A stretch of DNA of 64,000 nt from Paracoccaceae bacterium (GTDB taxonomy: Bacteria; Pseudomonadota; Alphaproteobacteria; Rhodobacterales; Rhodobacteraceae), in assembly GCA_020832445.1 (NCBI GenBank), contig JAFIEO010000023.1, positions 35,385-99,384 on the forward strand. Reading direction: 5' to 3'. Position 1 is the stretch's first letter; the number at the start of each line of letters is the position of its first letter. The notes beneath the pieces were generated by a model, which was not told where the DNA came from, did not search any database, and saw only the letters and a program-made list of their open reading frames with translations. Of this stretch, positions 8,564-18,342 are shown piece by piece. The translations under genes and the position numbers were made by a program.

Positions 8564-10015
8564 ATGCCCCACCGTCAGGACATGCGCTTTTTGCTGAATG
8601 ATCGCCCTGTTACCCTGTCCAGTGTCGGGGCGGGCGACATGTTGCTGGATCATCTGCGCCTTGAGCAGCGCCTGCGCGGCACCAAGGAAGGCTGCGCCGA
8701 AGGCGATTGCGGGGCCTGCACGGTTCTGGTGGGGCGGCTGGTTGCGGACAGGCTGGAATATGAGCCGGTGAACGCCTGCATCCGTCCACTGGCGTCATGT
8801 GACGGCTGCCATGTCGTGACAATCGAGCATCTGCGCGGGCATGATGGCGCGCTGCATCCGGTGCAACAGGCGATGGTTGACCATCACGGCAGCCAATGCG
8901 GGTTTTGCACGCCGGGCTTTGTGATGGCGCTATATGCCTTGTGGATGCGCACCCCCCACCCGTCCGAGCATGATCTGGAACGCGCGCTTCAGGGCAATCT
9001 GTGCCGCTGCACAGGCTATGCGCCGATCATCCGCGCAGGGCTGGCAATGGGCGGCTATGGCACATCCGACCCGCTGATGGACGAACGCGCAACCGTCGCG
9101 CAAACCCTGCGCGACTGGCATGACGGGGCGCGTGTGGATGTCGCAAAAGATGGCAGCCGCGCCATTCTGCCCGCCAATGTCGATGATCTGGCCCGCGTTC
9201 TGGCACAACACCCTGACGCGCGCATTATTGCAGGTGCAACGGATGTGGGGCTGTGGGTGACGAAATTCCTGCGCGATCTGCCCTTGGCCGTGTTCATCGG
9301 TCATCTGGATGAATTGCGCGACATTCAAGACACCGACGATGCCCTGCATCTGGGCGCGCTGGTCAGTTACACGCAGGCGCATATACCGCTGCGCACACAT
9401 TTCCCGCATATGGCACGCTATTGGGACCGGATCGCAGGCTGGCAGGTGCGCGCCATGGGCACGCTGGGGGGCAATATCGCCAATGGCTCGCCCATCGGGG
9501 ATACGCCACCGCCCTTCATCGCGCTGGGGGCGCGGCTGGTGCTGCGCCATGGTGATGCGCGGCGCGACATACCGCTGGAAGATTTCTTTCTGGATTATGG
9601 AAAGCAAGACCTGCGGGCGGGTGAATTCATCGAAACTGTCATCCTGCCCAAACCTGCGCCAAACACCCTGCATGCCGCCTACAAGATTTCCAAGCGCAGG
9701 GATGAAGATATTTCCGCCGTGGCGGCAGGGTTTGCGCTGACGGTTGAAAATGGCACCATTACTGGCGCGCGCATGGCCTTCGGCGGGATGGCCGCAACGC
9801 CCAAACGCGCGGCCCATGCCGAAGCAGCCCTAACGGGCCAGCCTTTCGCGATGGACAGCTTTCAACGCGCCGCCGATGCCCTGCCGCAGGATTTCACGCC
9901 CCTGTCGGACATGCGCGCCAGCGCGGAATACCGCATGCGGGCCGCGCAAAACCTGTTCACCCGTTTCTGGCTGGACGCAAACGGCACCCCCGCCACGCTG
10001 GAGGATGCAGTATGA
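8564..10015 (+). CDS. xdhA: Xanthine dehydrogenase small subunit (2Fe-2S and FAD)
   Basis: Electron-transfer subunit of xanthine dehydrogenase, which oxidises hypoxanthine to xanthine and urate with NAD. Residues ~1-165 form the two [2Fe-2S] domains: the first cluster Cys set is in GCAEGDCGACTVLV, the second in QCGFCTPGF and LCRCTGYAPI. The remainder is the FAD-binding and CO-dehydrogenase flavoprotein C-terminal domains. At 483 residues it is full length. The ATG at 8564 is preceded by AAAGGA; an upstream in-frame ATG adds 21 unconserved residues. The stop overlaps the xdhB start (ATGA). Confidence 0.95.
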   Translation: MPHRQDMRFLLNDRPVTLSSVGAGDMLLDHLRLEQRLRGTKEGCAEGDCGACTVLVGRLVADRLEYEPVNACIRPLASCDGCHVVTIEHLRGHDGALHPVQQAMVDHHGSQCGFCTPGFVMALYALWMRTPHPSEHDLERALQGNLCRCTGYAPIIRAGLAMGGYGTSDPLMDERATVAQTLRDWHDGARVDVAKDGSRAILPANVDDLARVLAQHPDARIIAGATDVGLWVTKFLRDLPLAVFIGHLDELRDIQDTDDALHLGALVSYTQAHIPLRTHFPHMARYWDRIAGWQVRAMGTLGGNIANGSPIGDTPPPFIALGARLVLRHGDARRDIPLEDFFLDYGKQDLRAGEFIETVILPKPAPNTLHAAYKISKRRDEDISAVAAGFALTVENGTITGARMAFGGMAATPKRAAHAEAALTGQPFAMDSFQRAADALPQDFTPLSDMRASAEYRMRAAQNLFTRFWLDANGTPATLEDAV

Positions 10016-12327
10016 AGGACACCCCCCGCACAGACGGCGCGACCCATCAAGACCAGAACCATGACAGCGCCATCAAGCATGTCACTGGTCGCGCGGAATA
10101 CACCGATGACATCACCGAACCCGCAGATTGCCTGCATGCCTATATCGGCACGGCAGGCATTGCGCATGGCACCATCGCGTCCCTTGATCTGGACGCAGTG
10201 CGCACAGCGCCCGGTGTCGTGGCCGTGCTGACCGCAGATGACATACCGGGGCGCAACGACATTTCGCCCAACGGGCTGAACGACGAACCGGTTTTCACCG
10301 CCGGTCTGGTCCAGTTCCATGGCCAGCCCGCATTTGCCGTGGTGGCCACAACCCGTGATCTTGCGCGGCGCGCGTGCCGGTTGGCAAAGTTTGAATATGC
10401 CCCCCTGCCCCATGCCTGCGATATTGATACAGCCGAGCACGCCGCCTATCCCGATGTGACAGCCCCCCTGACACTGGAACGCGGGCTGGCTGGCCCTGCA
10501 CTGAATGCCAGCCCGCACCGCATCAAGGGCCGCATGCGCGTGGGCGGTCAGGATCATATGTATCTGGAAGGGCAGATCGCGCTGGCCATCCCCGGCGAAG
10601 ATGACGAGGTGTCGCTGTTTGCCTCCACCCAGCACCCGAGCGAGGCACAGCATATGGTCGCCCATGCGCTGGGTGTCCCTGCAAATGCAGTGGTGATCAA
10701 TGTGCGGCGCATTGGCGGGGGCTTTGGCGGCAAGGAAACGCAGATGAACCTGTTTTGCGTCATTGCCGCGCTGGCCGCAAAACAACTGGGCCGTGCCGTG
10801 AAGCTGCGACCGGACCGTGATCAGGATATGGAAATCACCGGCAAGCGGCATGACTTCCGCATTGATTATGACGTGGGCTTTGACGATCAGGGCCGCATTC
10901 TGGCCGTTGACGGGGTGTTTGCCGCGCGCTGTGGCTGGTCGTCCGACCTGTCCGGCCCCGTGACGGACCGCGCGCTGTTTCATGCCGATAATGCCTATTA
11001 CTACCCTGATGTGCGCCTGAAATCCCGCCCGATCAAGACCAACACGGTCAGCAACACGGCCTTTCGCGGCTTTGGCGGCCCGCAAGGCGTGATTGCAGCC
11101 GAACGCATGATTGAAGAAATAGCCTATGCGTTGGGCCGCGACCCGCTGGAGGTACGCCGCGCGAATTTCTACCGCGATGGCGCGGATGTGACCCCCTATC
11201 ACCAGACGGTCGAGGACAACATCCTGACGCGGCTGGTGGACGAATTGGAGCAATCATCCGACTATCAGGCACGGCGGCGCGCGGTGCTGGACTGGAACGC
11301 CAAGGACGGCATCATCCGCAAAGGCATTGCGCTGACGCCGGTGAAATTCGGCATCAGTTTTACCGCGACATGGTATAATCAGGCGGGCGCGCTGGTGCAT
11401 GTCTATAATGACGGGTCGATCCACCTGAACCATGGCGGCACCGAAATGGGACAGGGGCTTTACACCAAGGTCGCCCAAGTCGTGGCCGAAGCATTTCAGG
11501 TGGATATTTCCCGCATCAAGATCACCAAAACCACGACCGAGAAAGTGCCCAACACATCGGCCACAGCCGCCAGCAGCGGGTCGGACCTGAACGGCATGGC
11601 CGCGCTGAATGCCTGCGAACAGATCAAGGCGCGGCTGGTGGAATTTGCGGCAACGCACTGGGGCGTGCCCGCCGAAGCCGTGCAGTTCCGGCCCGGTCAT
11701 GTGGCAGTGGGCGGGCAGGAAATCCGCTTTGATGATCTGATCAAGGCCGCCTATATGGCGCGCATCCAGCTTTCAGCGGCGGGGTTTTACAAAACGCCGG
11801 AAATTCACTGGGACCGCGCCAAGGGGCGGGGCCAGCCCTTCTATTATTTCGCCTATGGCGCGGCCTGCGCGGAGGTCAGCATCGACACATTAACCGGCGA
11901 AACCCGCGTGGACCGCGCCGATGTGCTGCATGATGTGGGCCGTTCGCTGAACCCCGCGCTGGATCTGGGGCAGGTCGAGGGGGCATTCGTGCAGGGCATG
12001 GGGTGGCTTACATCGGAAGAACTGGTTTGGGATGACAAGGGCCGCTTGCGCACGCATGCACCGTCCACATACAAAATACCGCTGGCATCGGACCGGCCAC
12101 GCATTTTCAATGTCCGGCTGGCCGATTGGTCGGAAAACGTGAAACCCACAATCAAACGGTCCAAAGCGGTGGGCGAGCCGCCCTTCATGCTGCCGATTTC
12201 AGTGTTTGAAGCCATCGGCATGGCCGTGGCATCGGTCGCGGATTACCGCGAATGCCCCCGCCTTGATGCGCCCGCCACGCCCGAACGCGTGTTGATTGCG
12301 GTCGAACGGTTGCGGGCAGGCGCATGA
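10012..12327 (+). CDS. xdhB: Xanthine dehydrogenase molybdenum-binding subunit
   Basis: A 771-residue molybdopterin subunit where purine hydroxylation occurs. GGGFGGKETQ (cofactor contact) and the AFRGFGGPQG segment with the conserved substrate-binding Arg are present, as is the catalytic Glu in AVGEPPFMLP near the C-terminus. Length matches bacterial XdhB. It begins in a 4-base overlap with xdhA and ends in one with xdhC, so the three are translationally coupled. Confidence 0.96.
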   Translation: MKDTPRTDGATHQDQNHDSAIKHVTGRAEYTDDITEPADCLHAYIGTAGIAHGTIASLDLDAVRTAPGVVAVLTADDIPGRNDISPNGLNDEPVFTAGLVQFHGQPAFAVVATTRDLARRACRLAKFEYAPLPHACDIDTAEHAAYPDVTAPLTLERGLAGPALNASPHRIKGRMRVGGQDHMYLEGQIALAIPGEDDEVSLFASTQHPSEAQHMVAHALGVPANAVVINVRRIGGGFGGKETQMNLFCVIAALAAKQLGRAVKLRPDRDQDMEITGKRHDFRIDYDVGFDDQGRILAVDGVFAARCGWSSDLSGPVTDRALFHADNAYYYPDVRLKSRPIKTNTVSNTAFRGFGGPQGVIAAERMIEEIAYALGRDPLEVRRANFYRDGADVTPYHQTVEDNILTRLVDELEQSSDYQARRRAVLDWNAKDGIIRKGIALTPVKFGISFTATWYNQAGALVHVYNDGSIHLNHGGTEMGQGLYTKVAQVVAEAFQVDISRIKITKTTTEKVPNTSATAASSGSDLNGMAALNACEQIKARLVEFAATHWGVPAEAVQFRPGHVAVGGQEIRFDDLIKAAYMARIQLSAAGFYKTPEIHWDRAKGRGQPFYYFAYGAACAEVSIDTLTGETRVDRADVLHDVGRSLNPALDLGQVEGAFVQGMGWLTSEELVWDDKGRLRTHAPSTYKIPLASDRPRIFNVRLADWSENVKPTIKRSKAVGEPPFMLPISVFEAIGMAVASVADYRECPRLDAPATPERVLIAVERLRAGA

Positions 12328-13145
12328 ACGGCGCCCACGACATCCTAAGCGGCCCCGCCGCTATGATCCATGCCCGCATTTCCCGCGTGCAAGGGTCCAG
12401 CCCGCGCGAAACAGGCGCCGAGATGTTCATCACCGCGCAGGGCATGGCGGGCACGATCGGCGGCGGGCAGGCGGAATGGCAGGCACTGGCGCGCGCGCGC
12501 GACATGCTGGCCAAGGGCACATTGCGCGACACGCTTGATATCGCCCTTGGGCCGGAAATCGGCCAATGCTGCGGCGGGCGGATTTTGATAGAGCTTGTGC
12601 GCCTTGGCGACAGCGCGCGCGCGGCCCATCTTGCGCGCCTGCAAGGGGCCGTGCGCCCGCATGTGCTGATACTGGGCGCGGGTCATGTGGGCCGCGCTTT
12701 GGCACGGATCATGATCACGCTTCCCTGCCGCACGCTTCTGATCGACACCCGCGCCGCCGAATTGCGGCAGGCCCCCGACGGTGTGGAAACCTGCCTGACC
12801 CCCCTGCCCGAAGCGGAAATTGCCACAGCCCCGCCCGCCAGCGCATTCATTGTCGCGACCCATGACCACGGCTTGGATTTCCTGCTGACGCTGGCCGCGC
12901 TGCGCCGCAAGGATGCCGCCTATGTCGGGCTGATCGGGTCTGCCACCAAACGCGCGCGATTTGACCGTTTCGCGCGTGACCACGGCGCAGGCACCGACAC
13001 GGCGGCGCTGATCTGCCCCATTGGTGCGGCGGGCCTTGGCGACAAGCGCCCCGAAGTTATTGCGCTGATGACGGCGCAGGAAGTCATTTCGGCATTGGGG
13101 CGCGCAACCCCGGCGCAGGCCGGTGCCTGTGCCGTATCTTCGTGA
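12324..13145 (+). CDS. xdhC: Xanthine dehydrogenase accessory protein XdhC
   Basis: Binds molybdenum cofactor, promotes its sulfuration and inserts it into XdhB; not part of the final enzyme. The 273 residues show an N-terminal XdhC domain with GTIGGGQAEWQAL and the CCGGRILIEL cysteine motif, and a C-terminal Rossmann-like domain (VLILGAGHVGRAL) followed by YVGLIGSATKRARF. It is coupled to xdhB by overlap. Confidence 0.94.
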   Translation: MNGAHDILSGPAAMIHARISRVQGSSPRETGAEMFITAQGMAGTIGGGQAEWQALARARDMLAKGTLRDTLDIALGPEIGQCCGGRILIELVRLGDSARAAHLARLQGAVRPHVLILGAGHVGRALARIMITLPCRTLLIDTRAAELRQAPDGVETCLTPLPEAEIATAPPASAFIVATHDHGLDFLLTLAALRRKDAAYVGLIGSATKRARFDRFARDHGAGTDTAALICPIGAAGLGDKRPEVIALMTAQEVISALGRATPAQAGACAVSS

Positions 13146-13155
13146 AAGCCATCCC

Positions 13156-14445
13156 ATGACTCTAACCCTGATCCGCGCGCGGTTGCTAAGTTTCCTGCGC
13201 GAACCCCACAGCCCCGATGACACGGCCAGTTTTCGCTATATCGACGATGGCGCCTTGCTGATCGAGGGGGGCATGATCCGCGCCATGGGCGAATTCAGCC
13301 AGATCAACACCCCCGATGCGACAGTGATCGACCACCGCCCGCATCTGGTCATGCCCGGTTTCATCGACACGCATCTGCATTTTCCGCAAACACAAGTGAT
13401 CGGCTGTTGGGCTGCGGAACTGCTGGACTGGCTGAATGACTACACCTTTCCCGAAGAAACCCGCTACAATGACCCTGCGCTGTGCGCACGCATGGCCAGC
13501 GCCTTTCTGGACCGGCTGGCAGATCACGGCACAACAACGGCTGTGGCCTATGCGTCCGTGCACGCGGCGTCTGCTGATGCGCTGTTCGCCGAGGCGTTGA
13601 GCCGAGACATGCGGCTGATTACTGGCAAGGTGATGATGGACCGCAACGCGCCCGGGTCCTTACGCGACACGGCCCAATCGGGCTATGATGACACCAAGGC
13701 CCTGATTGCGCGCTGGCACGGCAGGGGGCGGCTGTCCTATGCCATTACCCCGCGTTTTGCCATCACATCCACGCCCGACCAGATGGCTGCGGCGCAGGCC
13801 TTGGCGGTTGAGCACCCCGATTGCTATATCCAGACCCATCTTAGCGAAAACCACGCCGAAATCGCGCTGTCATGCCAGCTTTACCCCGATGCGGTGGACT
13901 ATACGGACATTTACGCCCGTTACGGGTTGCTGGGGTCAAAATCCCTGCTGGGGCATGCGATTCACTTGTCTGACCGTGAAATAGGTGCCTTGGCAGAAGC
14001 AGGTGCAAAACCAGTGTTTTGCCCGACGTCAAACCTGTTTCTGGGCAGTGGTTTGTTTGACGACGCAAAATTGCGCGCGGCGGGGCTGGTGAATGCCATT
14101 GCCACCGATATCGGCGGTGGCACAAGCTATTCCATGCTGCAAACCCTGGCCGAAGGCTACAAGGTGCTGCAACTGCAACGCCAGCGCCTGCACCCGTTTC
14201 GCGCCTTTCACTGGATCACGCGCGGCAATGCGGTGGCCCTTGGGCTGGAGCATTGCATCGGCACGCTGGACGCGGGCACGGACGCCGATTTCGTTGTCCT
14301 GAACGCCAATGCCACCCCTGCCATGGCCCAGCGCATGGACCGCGCGCAGGGGCTGACGGATGAATTGTTTGCCCTGCAAGTGATGGGCGATGACCGCGCG
14401 GTTGTGCAAACCTATATCGCGGGAAAGCCGCAAAAGGCAGGCTGA
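13156..14445 (+). CDS. guaD: Guanine deaminase
   Basis: Hydrolyses guanine to xanthine, feeding the dehydrogenase encoded just upstream. The 429-residue amidohydrolase fold has the metal-binding HxH in DTHLHFPQTQ (near residue 74), the QTHLSEN segment and the C-terminal metal Asp region (ATDIGGGTSYSM). The ATG at 13156 lies 10 bases after the xdhC stop. With xdhABC it forms a guanine-to-urate operon; no uricase or allantoin gene follows within the window. Confidence 0.93.
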   Translation: MTLTLIRARLLSFLREPHSPDDTASFRYIDDGALLIEGGMIRAMGEFSQINTPDATVIDHRPHLVMPGFIDTHLHFPQTQVIGCWAAELLDWLNDYTFPEETRYNDPALCARMASAFLDRLADHGTTTAVAYASVHAASADALFAEALSRDMRLITGKVMMDRNAPGSLRDTAQSGYDDTKALIARWHGRGRLSYAITPRFAITSTPDQMAAAQALAVEHPDCYIQTHLSENHAEIALSCQLYPDAVDYTDIYARYGLLGSKSLLGHAIHLSDREIGALAEAGAKPVFCPTSNLFLGSGLFDDAKLRAAGLVNAIATDIGGGTSYSMLQTLAEGYKVLQLQRQRLHPFRAFHWITRGNAVALGLEHCIGTLDAGTDADFVVLNANATPAMAQRMDRAQGLTDELFALQVMGDDRAVVQTYIAGKPQKAG

Positions 14446-14507
14446 TACGCGCGGCAAGTCCTTTGGGTATGAAGTGACCAGCTTTTCATGCCGTGTTCTT
14501 TTTGCCT

Positions 14508-14746
14508 GTGGGTTTTGGCCTTTTGCAAACATTGCGAATGCCCCAAGGCGCGGAGCAAAGGCCGCAGGTGGCCCATGCCATTGGTCTGGCCGTCCCGCGG
14601 CCTGCCGATTTGGCTGATGGCAGGCCAGGACTATGATCTTGAGGGTATGCCGCCGGCATAAAGTGCATTCTTACAATGTCGGATCGGCAGCCCCCGGCCC
14701 ACCGATAGCGCGGGCTTGGTCCCCGCGCGAAGGGCAACAATAGGCC
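14508..14746. repeat. Dispersed intergenic repeat, copy A (~235 bp)
   Basis: The 338-base gap between guaD and the converging kinase gene is largely filled by this repeat. A second copy lies at 58235-58470. Three blocks are identical between copies: 14536-14561, 14594-14623 and 14692-14714, plus a shorter one at 14675-14688. The blocks keep nearly the same spacing, while intervening bases have diverged. No long ORF or transposase is associated, which suggests a non-autonomous element or a structured palindromic repeat family. Confidence 0.8.
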
Positions 14747-14783
14747 AGCAACCCCGAACTGACAGGACCAAACACCAGCAGTG

Positions 14784-17060
14784 TCAGCGCGGCGACATAT
14801 GCAACCAATAACTGTAATCGCCGGTTTGTGGTGCGGTATCTGTGTCCGAATCCGGCAATGCACGCGACTGCATGGCCTTTTGCAGAACACGCTTCAGCCG
14901 TCGCAGGGCAACAGGTTTGGTCATCACCATCATACCCGCTGCCTGTGCGCGCTGCGCAAGATCGTTGCTGTGGTTGGCGGTGATCAGGATTGCAGGAATT
15001 GTGCCATACCGGCTGCGCAACTGTGCCACAACGTCGATCCCGTCCTCGCCGTTGTCCAGTAAGAAATCTGCCAGAATAATATCAGGGGAAACACCAAGTT
15101 CGGCCACCTGCTGATCGGCTTGGGCAAGGTTTGCGGCCTCCAGCGGGCTTGCGCCCCAATGTTCCAGAACTTCCATCATCGCGGCACGCACGCCTGCGTC
15201 ATTCTCAACCACAAGCACCAGCAGATCATCCAGCGGGCTGCGCGCCGCATCCGGCCCGGTGGCCGCGTCGGCCAGTGTGGGCACGGCCATGTCGGACCGT
15301 GGCACGGTCAGCGAAAATACCGTGCCCTTGCCCATGGTTGAACGCAATTCCAGCGGATGGCCCAACAGCGCACTGGCTTGTTCCACAATCGCAAGGCCCA
15401 ACCCCATACCCGTGCAAGCGCTTGGCGCAAGGCGGGTGAATTCCTGAAAGATCTCGGATTGTTTGTCGGGGGGGATTCCCGGGCCTGTGTCCCAAACCTG
15501 CAACCGCAATGTTGCACCTTGATTGCGCGCCCCAACCACAACCCTGCCCGTTGATGTGTAGCGGATGGCGTTGGACAAAAGGTTTTGCAAGATGCGTTTC
15601 AGATAGACCGCATCGCTGTGGACAACCGCGCGGCTGGGCATGACCACCAGCCGCAGCCCTTTTGCCTGCGCAATCGGGGTGAATTCCTCTCGCAGTCTGT
15701 CCAGCAACTGGCCAAGGGCAATGGGTTCTGGCTTGGCGCGGGCTGCACCAATATCAAATTTGGAAATATCCAGAAGTGCGCCCAATATCTGCTCGACACT
15801 GCCAAAGGCACTGCGAATACGTTCTGTCAGGCGCACCTGCCCCGCGTCCAGCGGGGTCGTGGACAGGGATCCAAGAAACAGTTTGGCCGCGTTCAGCGGT
15901 TGCAACAGATCATGGCTGGCAGAGGCCACGAAACGCGATTTCGATGTATTGGCGCGTTCTGCCAGATCGCGCGCGGATTCAAGTTCCAATGTGCGTTCGC
16001 GCACCCGCGCTTCCAGCGTTTCATTCAACCTGTGCAATTCGGCGATGGCCCCGCGTTCCTTGGTCATGTCGGTCAGCGACATCACGAAACCACGGTCGGG
16101 CATCGCTTGCGCCGACAGATGCAGGATGGTTCCGTCATCTTGGGTGATTTCCAGTGACAAGGGCGGGCGGTGCGGCGGTCCCTGCACCCATTGCATCAGC
16201 ATTTGCGGCACGCGTCCCTGCCCCAGTTGGCGGCGGCGCGCCAGATCATCCAGAATACTGGCAAAGGGCGTCCCGATGGCCAGCAATTCCACCGGCGGCA
16301 GGAACATGTCACGCAAGCGCCGGTTCCAGCCCGCAAGTCGTGCCTTGGCGTCGAACATGGCCACGCCCTGATCAATATGGTCCAGGGTCGCGCGCACCAT
16401 CTGCGCCTGTTCGTCCAGCAGTTTGGCGCGTTCTTCGCGTTCATTGCGCACCATGGCCGTCACATCGGTCTGGGTCACGGCAGTGCCACCGGACGGCATG
16501 CGCTGTTCACTGACCTGTAGCCATTGGTCATCGCGCAGCGGCACTATGAAATTCACGTTCTTGCGCCGGTGGCTTTCCAGCCGCTGGGCCACCCAGGCGG
16601 CGCGCGTCTGGCCATCGGGCAAATGCAGATAGGGGCTTTCGGACACCAGCCGCACATAATCGCGAAAACCAAGCCCCGCGCCAATGCGCCTGCGCAAATC
16701 GGGCAGACCTGCACAAAACCGCGAATTCCACATGACCAGCATGTCCTGCGCGTCGAATAATGCAAACCCTTCGCGCATGGCTTCCAGCGCGTCGGTCAGG
16801 ATATTGCGCGCGCGCACGGCCATGCGTTCCGCCTGTGACAGGCGCGAATTGGCGATGCGCAGCTTGTCCAGCGTTTCGGCCAGATCGCGGGTGCGGCTGC
16901 GCACCTGCTGCTCCAGCGCCACGACATGCTGCAACTGGCCCACGGGCCGGCTGGGCGATTGCCCGCGTTCGGACCGGTCCATAAGGGCGGCGACGATGGC
17001 GCGCAGGCGCAGGTTTTCCTCGTCCGGTGTCAGAGCGGGCGGCAAGAAATCCTTATGCAT
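14784..17060 (-). CDS. Hybrid sensor histidine kinase (coiled coil-PAS-PAS-HK-REC)
   Basis: A 758-residue kinase without membrane segments, so probably cytoplasmic. Order: coiled coil (residues ~45-90), two PAS-like domains (~85-200 and ~225-345), a short coiled coil, HisKA (phospho-His in ASASHDLLQPLN), HATPase (NLLSNAIRYT, DTGPGIPPDK, GMGLGLAI) and a C-terminal receiver with acceptor Asp in LADFLLDN. The ATG overlaps the 3' end of the FIST gene, so the two are co-translated. With the LuxR-type regulator upstream it likely forms a phosphorelay driven by the FIST protein. The architecture resembles the FlhS/ErcS-type kinases of methanol or ethanol control, but the signal here is unknown. Confidence 0.88.
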   Translation of the reverse strand: MHKDFLPPALTPDEENLRLRAIVAALMDRSERGQSPSRPVGQLQHVVALEQQVRSRTRDLAETLDKLRIANSRLSQAERMAVRARNILTDALEAMREGFALFDAQDMLVMWNSRFCAGLPDLRRRIGAGLGFRDYVRLVSESPYLHLPDGQTRAAWVAQRLESHRRKNVNFIVPLRDDQWLQVSEQRMPSGGTAVTQTDVTAMVRNEREERAKLLDEQAQMVRATLDHIDQGVAMFDAKARLAGWNRRLRDMFLPPVELLAIGTPFASILDDLARRRQLGQGRVPQMLMQWVQGPPHRPPLSLEITQDDGTILHLSAQAMPDRGFVMSLTDMTKERGAIAELHRLNETLEARVRERTLELESARDLAERANTSKSRFVASASHDLLQPLNAAKLFLGSLSTTPLDAGQVRLTERIRSAFGSVEQILGALLDISKFDIGAARAKPEPIALGQLLDRLREEFTPIAQAKGLRLVVMPSRAVVHSDAVYLKRILQNLLSNAIRYTSTGRVVVGARNQGATLRLQVWDTGPGIPPDKQSEIFQEFTRLAPSACTGMGLGLAIVEQASALLGHPLELRSTMGKGTVFSLTVPRSDMAVPTLADAATGPDAARSPLDDLLVLVVENDAGVRAAMMEVLEHWGASPLEAANLAQADQQVAELGVSPDIILADFLLDNGEDGIDVVAQLRSRYGTIPAILITANHSNDLAQRAQAAGMMVMTKPVALRRLKRVLQKAMQSRALPDSDTDTAPQTGDYSYWLHMSPR

Positions 17061-18237
17061 CATCCCCCCCACTGGTCACGGCAAACACTGTATCGGGTTC
17101 AGGCTGCGGCGGGTAGAAGGCAAGCCCCGTGAAGGTCTGGTTGACATGCATCAGATTGAACTGCTCGCCATAGGTGTTGAACCCTGCCACCTGATAGCGG
17201 TCCAGAACAGTGCTGATGCGCGCGCGGTTCTGGGTGTTTTCTGCCTCTAGTCTGCGCAGGATGCAGTCACAGGCCAGAATTGCGGGCAGCGGCCCATCGC
17301 CTGCCAGCCCCGCAAGCTGGCTGTCCAGATGCGCGACCAGATCGACGCTTGTGGCAAGGCGCAGCACCAGCCCCGGTTCCACCGCCGAAAAGAAGCGCAG
17401 CGTGCCATCGGGTTCCACGCGCTGGATGGCCAGCACATGATGATCCTTGCCGATCTTGGACACCACCGGATTGGCCGCGAATATGAACGGCGACAGCTGT
17501 TGCGGGTCCTTGCCCAGAAGCCGCGCATATTCCGGCCCTGCGGGCATACCGTTGATCTGGCGCACCAGTCTTTGTTCGGGGTCGGCATCGGTCACCACCA
17601 TGCGCAGTTCGGTGGGTTCCAGATGGTCGAAACGAAACGCCGTCACCGTGCAGGGTGTGCGCAGCACTGCCAGCACCGCAGCATCCGTCATGAACCGGCC
17701 CTGATGCAGCACATGGGTCTGGCCAAACCGCAAACCGTCGCCTGCCGACCCGCCGACAAGCGGCGACTGGCTAAGCGCTTCAGACAAGGCCCAGACCAGA
17801 TGATCCTCCATCATCGACAGCCCGTCGGTCAGCAGGAATGCCACTTCATTGGACCAGTCAGCGGTTGAGAATGTCAACTCGGCGCGCAACTCAAACGCCA
17901 GATCTCGCGCTTGTTCCGGCCTGAAGCTGCGCAACCCCTCGATATGGCCCACGGCCACACGAAACAGATCGCGCGGCAGGCCGATCGCTACAATATGCCC
18001 GTCCAGATACCCGCCATTGCCAATTTCGCCCGCAGTCGTGCAGCCAATGACCGGCAGTCTGGACGGCAACCCCATCAGCGCACCCTCGACACTGCGCAGA
18101 TCATGCCCGTCACCCACAAACAAAATCACCAGCGCCAGATCAGCGGGGGTCAGGGCTGCCAGTATGTCGGACATGGCCTGCGCTGTATCCTTGGCCCCTG
18201 ACTGCGCATGTCTGAATATTGCAGCATTGCTGTGCAT
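17053..18237 (-). CDS. FIST signal-transduction domain protein
   Basis: A 394-residue protein made of a FIST-N domain (typical GCTTAGEIGNGGY, followed by a VGGSAGDG segment) and a FIST-C domain (DRYQVAGFNTYGEQ near the end). FIST domains are proposed small-ligand sensors. There is no signal peptide or membrane segment, so it is cytoplasmic. The start at 18237 (MHSNAAIF) is preceded by a GGGGGG run; the longer open frame upstream does not look conserved. It overlaps the kinase start and follows the response regulator gene, so it probably supplies the input signal to that kinase. Confidence 0.88.
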   Translation of the reverse strand: MHSNAAIFRHAQSGAKDTAQAMSDILAALTPADLALVILFVGDGHDLRSVEGALMGLPSRLPVIGCTTAGEIGNGGYLDGHIVAIGLPRDLFRVAVGHIEGLRSFRPEQARDLAFELRAELTFSTADWSNEVAFLLTDGLSMMEDHLVWALSEALSQSPLVGGSAGDGLRFGQTHVLHQGRFMTDAAVLAVLRTPCTVTAFRFDHLEPTELRMVVTDADPEQRLVRQINGMPAGPEYARLLGKDPQQLSPFIFAANPVVSKIGKDHHVLAIQRVEPDGTLRFFSAVEPGLVLRLATSVDLVAHLDSQLAGLAGDGPLPAILACDCILRRLEAENTQNRARISTVLDRYQVAGFNTYGEQFNLMHVNQTFTGLAFYPPQPEPDTVFAVTSGGDDA

Positions 18238-18312
18238 TGGCTGCCCCCCTTCCCCCAAGGTCCACGCGCGCCGCCGCCCGTTGCGGGCCGCGTCAGGCCA
18301 GCCTAACGCAAA

Positions 18313-18341
18313 GCGCCGCCCGGACAAGGCCGGAACGGCGC
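18313..18341 (-). terminator. Hairpin directly after the response regulator stop
   Basis: On the minus strand GCGCCG and CGGCGC (18336-18341 with 18313-18318) enclose an inner CCGG/CCGG stem, followed by TTTGCGTT. It lies between the regulator gene and the FIST gene, so it may terminate or attenuate transcription between them. Confidence 0.5.
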
Positions 18342-18342
18342 G

